NCBI GenBank assembly: GCA_030445275.1 | Contig: JAUCSE010000026.1 | Coordinates: forward strand, 31,072 to 95,071 | From: Mucilaginibacter sp. | GTDB lineage: Bacteria > Bacteroidota > Bacteroidia > Sphingobacteriales > Sphingobacteriaceae | Direction of reading: 5' to 3' | DNA length: 64,000 nucleotides | Part shown: positions 23,652 to 31,836 of the stretch, in pieces | Layout of the letters: the number at the start of each line of letters is the position of its first letter | How positions within the stretch are numbered: position 1 is the first letter of the stretch | Position numbers and translations under genes: made by a program | Notes under the pieces: generated by a model | What the model was told of the DNA's origin: nothing | Seen by the model: only the letters and a program-made list of their open reading frames with translations | Databases searched by the model: none

Positions 23652-25601
23652 TTAATTCACCCGATGTATCTCAATCGCCTCAGGGATCGACAACATCAAT
23701 GGAACCTTTTCAACCGTAACAAAGCTCAGGTCAAGACCAAAACCTCGTTCTTCTGATAAACTCACCTTTTTCAGGTAAACATAAAAGTCCATAATAAACC
23801 GTTCATAGAACGACAGGCTATGCGAACGCGAAAGCACCTTTTCTATCACCACGAATCTAAAATCACCCACGATCTTATGTTTGTTCAGTGATTTATAGTT
23901 ACTGGTAATATCAACCTCGCCCTTTTTAACCAGGTCTTCCACCACTTTTCTGAACAGTAGGTTTATTTGTTGCTCAACACGGAAACCCAATTTAAAGTCG
24001 ATCCTGATCACTTTGTTTGGCACCAGCGATTCCACTTCGTATTCGCGTTTGTAAGGCTCATCCACCACGTCAACGTGTACCAGCCAATATACATCGGCCC
24101 GCTTGGGTTGTTTCTGTAATATAGAGTAAACTATTTTTGATTCAATTTCGGAGTTAAAATTGGCGCTCGTTAAATAAACCAGTTGTGAGGCGTATTTAGG
24201 TACGGTTTCATCGGCGCTCAATTCCTTTAAAATATCAAAGTAATCATCAATAGCAACAAACTTCACATACCGGTTCCTGATCTTGCGGGCGGTATGCCAA
24301 GTCCACATCACCGTGAACAGCACAAAGCCAATTGATAGGGTAAACCAGCCACCATGCACAAATTTAACCAGGTTACCCGCCAGAAAAGTACCTTCAATAA
24401 TCAAATAAATGATCAAAAACGTAGTGATGATATAGGTAGGTACTTTTTTGCGTTTTAAAAATTTGGAAACCAATATGGTGGTCATCAACATGGCTACCGT
24501 TATACTTAAACCATAAGCCGCCTCCATCCTGTCTGAATGACGGAATATCAGCACCACGCCCAAACATCCTGCCCAAAGTATCCAGTTAACACTGGGCACA
24601 TATAACTGCCCCTTTTGCTCTGATGGATAGTTGATACGCACCTTTGGCCAAAGGTTTAATCTTACAGCCTCGGCAATCAGTGTAAATGAACCCGATATCA
24701 GTGCCTGGCTGGCTATTACGGCCGCAACAGTTGCTATACCTATACCAAATATCAGGAACCACTCGGGCATGATCTTGTAAAAGGGGTTATTGATATTAAG
24801 GTTCATAACCGCGCCATTGCGTTGCAATAGCCAAACTGCCTGTCCCAGGTAATTCAATATCAAACAGGTTTTAACATATATCCAGCTAATGCGGATGTTA
24901 TCTTTACCGCAATGCCCCAGATCTGAGTATAAAGCTTCGGCCCCGGTAGTACATAAAAAAACTGCACCAAGTATAATAAACGCGTTACTACTGGTACTGG
25001 AGCTTAGTAATTTATAAGCATAATATGGGTTTAAAGCCCTTATTATGGTTGGGTCATGTATTATGTAACTTATACCCAATACCCCCATCATCGTGAACCA
25101 TATAAACATAATGGGCCCAAAAGCCTTACCAACCAGCGAAGTACCAAACTGTTGAATAATAAACAGTACTGTTATAATGGCCATTACAATCTCGACAGTA
25201 GGCAAATGCGGATAATAGGTTTGTAGCCCTTCAATGGCTGATGAAATGGTGATTGGCGGGGTAATTATACCATCGGCAAGCAGGGCGCATCCACCTACTA
25301 CAGCAGGTACAATGAGCCATTTTGCTTTACGGCGTACCAGCGAGAAGAGCGAAAAAATACCACCCTCACCCTTGTTATCGGCACGTAGCGTAATTACCAC
25401 ATATTTCAATGTGGTTTGCAGCGTAAGTGTCCAGAAGATCAATGAAACCCCTCCGAGTATTAATGTTTCTGAAATTCGTTGCTGACCAACAATAGCCTTA
25501 AATACGTATAATGGGGAGGTACCAATATCACCGTAAATTATTCCTAAACTGATGAGCAGGCCTGCGGCCGTCAGTTTTTGCAGATCTTTATGGTTCGACA
25601 C
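23652..25601 (-). CDS. kup: KUP-family potassium uptake protein
   Basis: Inner-membrane K+/H+ symporter of 649 residues. The N-terminal signature GIIYGDIGTSPLYVFKAI is at about 20-37, with GEGGIFSLFSLVRRK and VGGCALLADGIITPPITISSAIEG following, the classic KUP order. About 12 helices precede a cytosolic C-terminal domain of roughly 200 residues. The gene stands alone, divergent from the T9SS cargo gene at 25797, with a TATTTTTG box 20 bp upstream of the ATG. Function is confident from the family. Confidence 0.96.
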   Translation of the reverse strand: MSNHKDLQKLTAAGLLISLGIIYGDIGTSPLYVFKAIVGQQRISETLILGGVSLIFWTLTLQTTLKYVVITLRADNKGEGGIFSLFSLVRRKAKWLIVPAVVGGCALLADGIITPPITISSAIEGLQTYYPHLPTVEIVMAIITVLFIIQQFGTSLVGKAFGPIMFIWFTMMGVLGISYIIHDPTIIRALNPYYAYKLLSSSTSSNAFIILGAVFLCTTGAEALYSDLGHCGKDNIRISWIYVKTCLILNYLGQAVWLLQRNGAVMNLNINNPFYKIMPEWFLIFGIGIATVAAVIASQALISGSFTLIAEAVRLNLWPKVRINYPSEQKGQLYVPSVNWILWAGCLGVVLIFRHSDRMEAAYGLSITVAMLMTTILVSKFLKRKKVPTYIITTFLIIYLIIEGTFLAGNLVKFVHGGWFTLSIGFVLFTVMWTWHTARKIRNRYVKFVAIDDYFDILKELSADETVPKYASQLVYLTSANFNSEIESKIVYSILQKQPKRADVYWLVHVDVVDEPYKREYEVESLVPNKVIRIDFKLGFRVEQQINLLFRKVVEDLVKKGEVDITSNYKSLNKHKIVGDFRFVVIEKVLSRSHSLSFYERFIMDFYVYLKKVSLSEERGFGLDLSFVTVEKVPLMLSIPEAIEIHRVN

Positions 25602-25621
25602 TTATTATATTTTAAAAGGTG

Positions 25622-25629
25622 CAAAAATA
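25622..25629 (-). promoter_or_regulatory. Candidate -7 box of kup
   Basis: The minus strand reads TATTTTTG, matching TAnnTTTG, 20 bp before the ATG at 25601. Confidence 0.45.
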
Positions 25630-25772
25630 TCAATTTTTTCCGGTAAACTTAAATAATCATTAAACGTATAAATAAAAAGGAAGTCTAACCTGTAAAAAGG
25701 ACAGATTTTGTTAAAATTTGTTAAAAAGTTTTACAAAAACATCATTTTTTCACCGGATGAGGGCTTTATTTA

Positions 25773-25780
25773 TACTTTTG
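25773..25780 (+). promoter_or_regulatory. Candidate -7 box of the small T9SS cargo gene
   Basis: TACTTTTG matches TAnnTTTG and ends 16 bp before the ATG at 25797. Confidence 0.45.
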
Positions 25781-25796
25781 TAAACTAGACTTAAAA

Positions 25797-26324
25797 ATGA
25801 GGCGAAATATTACTTATTCCTTTATTTACACAGGTACGTGGTTCATACTAATTGCAATGGCAGTTTTTATGAATTTCGCGTTTGCTGCTGGAATTAAGCC
25901 GCCTCACTTTAAAAGTGATACCACCTATTTGCATGTTTCAAAAGGAAAGGCTGGAAAACCCTCTTATTTAAAAAGTGGGCTTCACCTGGTACTGCCGCCA
26001 TTAAAACCTGCGGTAACATCAAGCGTAAAAGTAAGTGTATCCAGGCCTGATGATAAATTGCTTAATGATGTGCAGTTATACCCTAACCCGGTTACAGCTA
26101 CCGATCAGATCAATTTAAAATACACCATATCACGCAATACCAATGTCACCATTAAAATAATGGATGTATTGGGGAATGATATTACCACTATGTTTTCGTC
26201 AAGGGTTGACTCCGGCGATCATAACATTGCCTACCCTATCAACAACAAGCTTACCCGGGGCTTTTACTTTGTGCGGGTAGTAGCCGGTACCGAATCGGTT
26301 ATTAAACGCATCTCGGTACTCTAA
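25797..26324 (+). CDS. Small secreted protein that is mostly a T9SS type A sorting domain
   Basis: 175-residue protein. Residues 1-30 are a signal peptide ending FAFA. Residues about 31-86 are low-complexity (many Lys, Pro and Ser) with no recognised domain. Residues about 87-175 form a type A T9SS C-terminal domain: LYPNPV at 94-99, then VTIKIMDVLGNDI, GDHNIAYPINNKLTRGFYFVR and the terminal VIKRISVL. Such domains direct cargo through the type IX channel and are usually cleaved. Here almost nothing remains as cargo, so it may act as a sorting-signal peptide, a surface attachment factor or a PorA-like accessory; no function is claimed. It is divergent from kup. Confidence 0.88.
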   Translation: MRRNITYSFIYTGTWFILIAMAVFMNFAFAAGIKPPHFKSDTTYLHVSKGKAGKPSYLKSGLHLVLPPLKPAVTSSVKVSVSRPDDKLLNDVQLYPNPVTATDQINLKYTISRNTNVTIKIMDVLGNDITTMFSSRVDSGDHNIAYPINNKLTRGFYFVRVVAGTESVIKRISVL

Positions 26325-26390
26325 ATTCAATTTCCTTTATCAAAAGTGTATAAACACGTATATGTATTTATACAAATCAAGCTATTTTTT

Positions 26391-26398
26391 TAGCTTTG
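26391..26398 (+). promoter_or_regulatory. Candidate -7 box of the FAH operon
   Basis: TAGCTTTG matches TAnnTTTG, 19 bp before the ATG at 26418. It would drive the FAH, M23 and bcp genes, which are separated by only 3-5 bp. Confidence 0.45.
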
Positions 26399-26417
26399 AC
26401 ATTTATAGCTTTTACTT

Positions 26418-27029
26418 ATGAAGATAATTGCCATTGGCCGCAACTATGCCGAGCATGCCAAAGAGTTAAATAATCCGGTGCCCTCGGTTCCGGTTATTTT
26501 TATGAAACCCGAAACTGCCATATTAAAGGATAATAAGCCCTTTTTTCATCCTGATTTTTCTGACGATGTACATCATGAAATTGAGATCGTATTAAAAATA
26601 AGTAAGGAAGGCAAACATATCAGCGAAAAATTTGCCGCTAATTATTATGAGGAAATTGCCCTGGGTATTGATTTTACTGCACGCGATATCCAGAGTAAGC
26701 ATAAAGAAAAAGGATTGCCCTGGGAATTGGCCAAGGCTTTTGATGGTTCGGCACCCATAAGTGCCTTTGTACCTAAAGCCAAGTTCAAGGCTATTTATGA
26801 TCTGAATTTCAAGCTTGATGTGAATGGCGAAACCCGCCAACAAGGCAATACCCGCGATCTGTTGTTCTCGTTCGAAAGCATCATTGCCTTTGTTTCACAA
26901 TACATCACCCTGAAAAAGGGCGATCTTATATTTACCGGCACACCACAGGGCGTAGCAAAAGTAAAAGTTGGCGATAGGCTGGAAGGATATTTAGAGGATG
27001 AAAAATTGCTTGATTTTTACGTTAAATAA
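26418..27029 (+). CDS. Fumarylacetoacetate hydrolase (FAH)-family protein
   Basis: Cytosolic metal-dependent hydrolase or decarboxylase of 203 residues, close to acylpyruvase-type (FAHD1-like) members. The start KIIAIGRNYAEHAKEL and FMKPETAIL are diagnostic. Metal ligands appear as the Glu residues of VHHEIEIVLKI and the Asp in LGIDFTARDIQ, followed by KAFDGSAPISAF, RQQGNTRDLLFSFE and FTGTPQGVAKVKVGD. Members act on acylpyruvates or oxaloacetate; the exact substrate is unknown. It starts a tight run with the M23 gene (3 bp) and bcp. Confidence 0.92.
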   Translation: MKIIAIGRNYAEHAKELNNPVPSVPVIFMKPETAILKDNKPFFHPDFSDDVHHEIEIVLKISKEGKHISEKFAANYYEEIALGIDFTARDIQSKHKEKGLPWELAKAFDGSAPISAFVPKAKFKAIYDLNFKLDVNGETRQQGNTRDLLFSFESIIAFVSQYITLKKGDLIFTGTPQGVAKVKVGDRLEGYLEDEKLLDFYVK

Positions 27030-27032
27030 AAC

Positions 27033-28751
27033 ATGGTTAAAAAATATCTGATCTCGGCAGCACTGATTCTGAGCTTTATTGGGGGTACGCAAGCGCAAAC
27101 CACCATACAAAGCAGGCAATATCCGCAAAATTATTTCCGTTACCCACTTGATCTGCCGCCAAGTACGGCAGGTTCATTTGGCGAGCTCAGGCCCCAGCAT
27201 TTCCACTCCGGGCTCGATTTTAAAACCAACCAACGCACAGGCTACCCGGTACATGCCGCGGCTGATGGCTATATCTCCAGAGTGCGTGTACAGTTCGGCG
27301 GCTTTGGCCGGGCTATTTACATTACTCATCCTAACGGCTATACCTCGGTTTACGGGCACCTGCAAAGTTTTTCGCCGGCAGTTGCGGCATTGGTAAAAAC
27401 CTACCAATACGAACACCAAACCTATGAGGCCGATTTTAACCTGACACCCAAACAGGTAATCGTGGCTAAAGGCGAAGAAGTAGCGGTATCAGGTAACGCT
27501 GGCGCATCGGCTGGACCGCATGTGCATTTCGAGATCAGGGATACCAAAACCGAGGAGACCATTAATCCGCAATTGTTTGGCCTAACCATTCCTGACAGGG
27601 TACCACCTTCTATTACCTCCATCGGTATTTATCACCTGAATGGCATCCCCTTTAGCGAAAAAACGCCCCACGAATTTTTAGCAGTAACGGGCGCTACCGG
27701 CACAGGCGATCATCGTTTATTAAAACCACAGGTACTGCACCTGAGCGGCTATATTGGCTTTGGCATTAATACTACGGATATGAACAGCGTATCGGCCAAT
27801 CATAACGGCATATACTCGCTGGAGCTAAAACTGGATGGCCAAACCGTGTATACCTTTGCAGTTGAGCGTTTCGCGTTCGATCAAACCCATGCCATCAACG
27901 CGTATATCGATTATCCAACATTTGCCCTATCGCACAGGTGGATGCAGAAGTGCTTTATTCTGCCGGGCAGCCACATATCCCTTTACCCACAATCTATTAA
28001 CCGTGGCATCATTACTTTTAACGATGATGCCCTGCACGAGGTAGAGTACGTGGTAAAAGATATAGCAGGTAATATATCTACCTTAAAGCTAAAAGTACAA
28101 TCAGCGCAGTTTAACCCTACTGCTATTAAAATAGCAGACACGCTGTTTCATTTCGATAAAAAAAGCGAGTTCAGTACCGATAAGGTAAAGGTTAGCATTA
28201 TGCCGGGTAACTTGTATGATGATCTTGATTTTACCTACGCAGTATCGCCAAAACCAGCCAATGGATATTCGCAAATACACCATATTCATAACCGCTTAAC
28301 CCCTATCCATGATAGTTATGACCTTTGGATAAAACCTGATGCCGACCTGGGCAAATATGCAGATAAGGCTGTAATTGTAAGTACAGAAGGTGGTTGTCAG
28401 GGCGGCCTTTACCAGGATGGTTATATCAAATCAAAAGTAAGTAGCTTTGGCGATTATTTTATCAAAATAGATACCCTACCACCGGTTATTCGCCCGTTAA
28501 ACATCCATAATGGCATTAACATGGCCGCGGCAAAAAGTATCAACTTCCGGATGAGCGACAATATGTCGGGCATTAAAAGCTATGCAGGCACTATCGACAA
28601 TAAATGGGTTTTAATGGAATGGGATTATAAAAGTAAAATACTAAGTTATACCTTTAACGGCGATGTTGCTCCCGGAAAGCATGCGTTTAAACTGGCCGTT
28701 AGCGACAATAAAAATAATTTTTCGGAATTTACAGCAGATTTTTACAGATAA
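27033..28751 (+). CDS. M23-family (LytM-type) metallopeptidase, secreted
   Basis: Exported peptidoglycan endopeptidase-like protein of 572 residues with a signal peptide (1-20, ending GTQA before Gln). The LytM domain lies at about 50-185: zinc ligands His58 and Asp62 in HFHSGLDFKT and His163/His165 in GPHVHFEIRD, so the site looks intact. The remaining 380 residues are beta-rich repeats without a named domain (MSDNMSGIKSYAG resembles an Ig-like linker) and may bind wall or membrane proteins. It likely opens peptidoglycan crosslinks. It starts 3 bp after the FAH gene and ends 5 bp before bcp. Confidence 0.9.
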   Translation: MVKKYLISAALILSFIGGTQAQTTIQSRQYPQNYFRYPLDLPPSTAGSFGELRPQHFHSGLDFKTNQRTGYPVHAAADGYISRVRVQFGGFGRAIYITHPNGYTSVYGHLQSFSPAVAALVKTYQYEHQTYEADFNLTPKQVIVAKGEEVAVSGNAGASAGPHVHFEIRDTKTEETINPQLFGLTIPDRVPPSITSIGIYHLNGIPFSEKTPHEFLAVTGATGTGDHRLLKPQVLHLSGYIGFGINTTDMNSVSANHNGIYSLELKLDGQTVYTFAVERFAFDQTHAINAYIDYPTFALSHRWMQKCFILPGSHISLYPQSINRGIITFNDDALHEVEYVVKDIAGNISTLKLKVQSAQFNPTAIKIADTLFHFDKKSEFSTDKVKVSIMPGNLYDDLDFTYAVSPKPANGYSQIHHIHNRLTPIHDSYDLWIKPDADLGKYADKAVIVSTEGGCQGGLYQDGYIKSKVSSFGDYFIKIDTLPPVIRPLNIHNGINMAAAKSINFRMSDNMSGIKSYAGTIDNKWVLMEWDYKSKILSYTFNGDVAPGKHAFKLAVSDNKNNFSEFTADFYR

Positions 28752-28756
28752 TAACT

Positions 28757-29218
28757 ATGGCAACATTAAAAGAGGGCGATAAGGCCCCTGATTTTACGGC
28801 AAAAGATCAAAATGGGAAAACCGTTTCGCTTGCAGATTATAAAGGGAAAAATGTGATCCTTTATTTTTATCCAAAAGATGATACACCTGGTTGTACCGCC
28901 GAATCATGCAATTTCAGGGATAACTACCAATCATTACTAAGCAAAGGTTTTGAAGTAATTGGCGTTAGCACCGATGATGAAAAATCGCATAAAAAATTCG
29001 AAACCAAATACAGCCTGCCCTTTACCCTGATAGCGGATAACGACAAACATATTGTAGAAGCGTACGGTGTTTGGGTCGAAAAAAACATGTACGGCAAGCA
29101 ATACATGGGTACAGCCCGTACCACCTTTATTATTGATGGCAATGGCGTAATCAGTCATTTGATCAGTAAAGTTGATACTAAAGATTCTTCCAAACAAGTG
29201 CTTGATCTTATCCAATAA
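28757..29218 (+). CDS. bcp: Thioredoxin-dependent peroxiredoxin, PrxQ/BCP type
   Basis: Cytosolic thiol peroxidase of 153 residues that reduces hydrogen and organic peroxides with electrons from thioredoxin. The peroxidatic Cys46 and resolving Cys51 lie in DDTPGCTAESCNFRD, the alpha2 spacing typical of the PrxQ/BCP class. The N-terminus GDKAPDFTAKDQNGKTV and later GVWVEKNMYGKQYMG and ARTTFIID match. A trxA gene is also in the window (43162). It closes the FAH-M23-bcp run, and transketolase genes follow after 55 bp. Confidence 0.95.
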   Translation: MATLKEGDKAPDFTAKDQNGKTVSLADYKGKNVILYFYPKDDTPGCTAESCNFRDNYQSLLSKGFEVIGVSTDDEKSHKKFETKYSLPFTLIADNDKHIVEAYGVWVEKNMYGKQYMGTARTTFIIDGNGVISHLISKVDTKDSSKQVLDLIQ

Positions 29219-29273
29219 TCATATTCACACAAAATAAATTTATAACCATTTAAGCTTTTCCTGTACTTTATTA

Positions 29274-30119
29274 ATGAAAGCAGACATTCAAGAATTAGAA
29301 AGAACCGCGTCGCAAATTAGGCGCGATATTGTACGTATGGTACATGGTTGCCAGTCGGGTCATCCGGGTGGTTCATTAGGTTGTACCGAGTTTTTTACCG
29401 CGCTGTATTTTTCAGTGATGAACCACGATCCAAAGTTTAACATGGATGCCGTGGGCGAGGATATTTTCTTTTTATCAAACGGCCATATTTCGCCGGTATT
29501 TTACAGCACACTGGCACATGCTGGTTATTTTGACAAAACCGAACTGGCTACTTTCCGTAAGCTTAACTCACGTTTACAGGGCCACCCTACTACGCATGAG
29601 CATTTGCCAGGTATCCGTATCGCTTCTGGTTCATTGGGGCAGGGTTTGTCGGTAGCTATTGGCGCCGCGCTTACAAAAAAATTGAATGGTGATAAATCGC
29701 TGGTATTTACCCTGCATGGTGATGGCGAGATACAGGAAGGACAAATATGGGAAGCCGCTATGTTTGCACCGCACAACCAGGTTGATAACCTGATATCAAC
29801 CATTGATGTGAACGGACAACAAATTGACGGACCAACAAAACAGGTTTTATCCCTGGGCGATCTGCATGCCAAATGGGTTGCTTTTGGTTGGGATGTACTG
29901 GAAATGAAGGGTAATGACATGGCCGATGTTGTAAAAACATTAGAACTGGCCAAAAGCCGTACCGGCCAGGGTAAACCAATTATGATACTAATGCATACCG
30001 AAATGGGTTATGGTGTTGATTTTATGGTGGGCAGCCACAAATGGCACGGTGTTGCACCAAACAACGAGCAGCTGCAACTGGCCCTCGGTCAACTGGAAGA
30101 AACACTGGGCGATTATTAG
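29274..30119 (+). CDS. Transketolase N-terminal subunit
   Basis: First half of a split transketolase (281 residues), which moves two-carbon units in the pentose phosphate pathway. Thiamine-diphosphate-binding motifs appear: GCQSGHPGGSLGC, FFLSNGHISPVFYS, IASGSLGQGLSVAIG and HGDGEIQEGQIWEA with the GDG cofactor motif. The gene stops 122 bp before the C-terminal subunit gene on the same strand, and that gap holds phrase-like repeats. Splitting the enzyme into two chains is common in Bacteroidota and archaea, so it is not a frameshift. Confidence 0.94.
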   Translation: MKADIQELERTASQIRRDIVRMVHGCQSGHPGGSLGCTEFFTALYFSVMNHDPKFNMDAVGEDIFFLSNGHISPVFYSTLAHAGYFDKTELATFRKLNSRLQGHPTTHEHLPGIRIASGSLGQGLSVAIGAALTKKLNGDKSLVFTLHGDGEIQEGQIWEAAMFAPHNQVDNLISTIDVNGQQIDGPTKQVLSLGDLHAKWVAFGWDVLEMKGNDMADVVKTLELAKSRTGQGKPIMILMHTEMGYGVDFMVGSHKWHGVAPNNEQLQLALGQLEETLGDY

Positions 30120-30129
30120 GTAGTTATCA

Positions 30130-30236
30130 GTTTTGAGTAGTGAGTTTTGAGTTTTTTATACCAAAACTTTCTATTTCAAAACCAGCACTCATCGTCGCTT
30201 AAAAGAACTCAACACTCAAAACCCATCACTCGAAAC
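30130..30236 (+). repeat. Imperfect inverted repeat between the two transketolase genes
   Basis: Left words TTTTGAGTAGTGAGTTTTGA (30131-30150) are mirrored by right words AACTCAACACTCAAAACCC (about 30206-30224). The right arm has almost no G and ends 5 bp before the ATG at 30242. It is the same vocabulary as the block inside tamB (50701-50775). Confidence 0.7.
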
Positions 30237-30241
30237 TAAGA

Positions 30242-31216
30242 ATGAAAAAATACACTTACACAGAAAAAAAAGATACCCGCTCGGGCTTTGGCGCCGGGCT
30301 GCTAGAAGCCGGCAGAAAAAATGACCAGGTGGTTGCACTTTGTGCCGACCTTATTGGTTCATTAAAAATGAATGATTTTATAAAGGAATTTCCTGAACGT
30401 TTTGTACAGATAGGTATTGCCGAGGCCAATATGATGGGCATCGCCGCCGGTATGACTATTGGCGGTAAAATTCCGTTCACTGGCACTTTTGCTAACTTTT
30501 CAACTGGCAGGGTTTATGACCAGATTCGCCAGTCAATAGCTTACTCTAACAAAAACGTAAAAATATGTGCTTCGCACGCAGGTTTAACCCTGGGCGAAGA
30601 TGGCGCTACCCACCAGATACTGGAGGATATAGGTCTGATGAAAATGCTGCCCGGCATGACCGTAATTAATACCTGCGATTATAACCAGACTAAGGCCGCA
30701 ACTTTGGCTATAGCCGAGTATGAAGGTCCGGTTTATTTGCGTTTTGGCCGCCCGGTTGTGCCTATTTTTACCGACCCTGATCAAAAATTTGAGATTGGTA
30801 AGGCATGGATGGTGAATGAAGGCGCAGATGTGAGTATATTTGCCACCGGTCATTTGGTATGGCAGGCTATACTTGCCGGCGAAATATTAGCCGAACAAGG
30901 TATTGATGCCGAGATCATTAACATACATACTATAAAACCTTTGGATGCCGCGGCTGTTTTAAAGTCGGTAGCAAAAACAGGTTGTGTAGTAACTGCCGAA
31001 GAGCATAACCGCCTTGGTGGTTTGGGCGATAGCATAGCACAAGTGCTGGCCACCAACAACCCGGCCCCGCAGGAGTACATTGCTGTTGATGACAGTTTTG
31101 GCGAAAGCGGAACACCAGAGCAGTTGATGACCAAGTATGGCCTTGATGCCGAGCATATTGTGCTTGCTGCAAAAAAGGTTTTGGAAAGAAAACAAAATGC
31201 TGTATTTAGCATTTAA
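30242..31216 (+). CDS. Transketolase C-terminal subunit
   Basis: Second half of split transketolase (324 residues), with the pyrimidine-binding domain and C-terminal domain. Seen: ERFVQIGIAEANMMGIAAGMTIGGKIPFTGTFANF with the catalytic Glu of the IAEAN motif, ASHAGLTLGEDGATHQ and, in the last domain, ADVSIFATGHLVW, NIHTIKPLDAAAV and AEEHNRLGGLGDSIA. It must pair with the N-terminal subunit at 29274 to bind thiamine diphosphate. An ECF sigma gene begins 17 bp later, so they may share a transcript. Confidence 0.94.
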   Translation: MKKYTYTEKKDTRSGFGAGLLEAGRKNDQVVALCADLIGSLKMNDFIKEFPERFVQIGIAEANMMGIAAGMTIGGKIPFTGTFANFSTGRVYDQIRQSIAYSNKNVKICASHAGLTLGEDGATHQILEDIGLMKMLPGMTVINTCDYNQTKAATLAIAEYEGPVYLRFGRPVVPIFTDPDQKFEIGKAWMVNEGADVSIFATGHLVWQAILAGEILAEQGIDAEIINIHTIKPLDAAAVLKSVAKTGCVVTAEEHNRLGGLGDSIAQVLATNNPAPQEYIAVDDSFGESGTPEQLMTKYGLDAEHIVLAAKKVLERKQNAVFSI

Positions 31217-31232
31217 CTATAAAAATTGAAAA

Positions 31233-31787
31233 ATGTCGTTGCAGGTTGAAGATTCAGAGATTTTAAGTAAGTTCCAGGACGAGAAAACACGTAACGAAGC
31301 GTTTAACCTGTTATTGAAAAAATACCAGCAAAAAATTTACTGGCACATTCGCCGTATGGTTATTGATCATGACGATGCGGACGATTTGGTTCAGGATGTT
31401 TTTATCAAGGTTTGGAAAAACCTGCTGGGTTTTAGAAATGACGCGCAGCTATACACCTGGATGTACAGGATAGCATCCAACGAGTGCATTACTTTTTTGA
31501 ACAAGAAAAAGCAAAAAAATAATGTTTCGTTGGATGATGTAGCTTATGAACTGGCTGATACACTAGCCGATTCAAGCTATTTTAATGGCGATCAGGCACA
31601 ACGTAAATTGCAGGAAGCCCTACTCACTTTACCCGAAAAACAGCGCCTCGTATTCAACATGAAATACTATGATGATATGAAATATGAGGAAATATCAAAC
31701 GTTTTGGGTACAAGTGTAGGTGCATTAAAAGCATCTTTCCACCTGGCAGTCAAGAAGATAGAGGCTTTTTTATTATCTAAAGATTAA
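31233..31787 (+). CDS. ECF-family RNA polymerase sigma factor
   Basis: Extracytoplasmic-function sigma factor of 184 residues. Region 2 holds DADDLVQDVFIKVWKNL and FRNDAQLYTWMYRIASNECITFLNKKK; region 4 holds LTLPEKQRLVFNMKYYDDMKYEEISNVLGTSVGALKASFHLAVKKIEAFL with the helix-turn-helix. The next gene encodes a single-pass membrane protein with repeats and the one after a periplasmic Spy-like protein. That order (sigma, putative anti-sigma, periplasmic sensor-like) recurs in Bacteroidota. It likely recruits RNA polymerase to an envelope-stress regulon, which cannot be named from here. It lies 17 bp after transketolase. Confidence 0.94.
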   Translation: MSLQVEDSEILSKFQDEKTRNEAFNLLLKKYQQKIYWHIRRMVIDHDDADDLVQDVFIKVWKNLLGFRNDAQLYTWMYRIASNECITFLNKKKQKNNVSLDDVAYELADTLADSSYFNGDQAQRKLQEALLTLPEKQRLVFNMKYYDDMKYEEISNVLGTSVGALKASFHLAVKKIEAFLLSKD

Positions 31788-31836
31788 TTTTTATTTGCGT
31801 TAAACCTTTTAGCACAATATTCATCTATAGTTATGT

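Noticed and set aside
29274..31216. Transketolase frameshift
   Set aside because: The gap is 122 bp and each half starts with its own Met and domain boundary; the split form is common in Bacteroidota.
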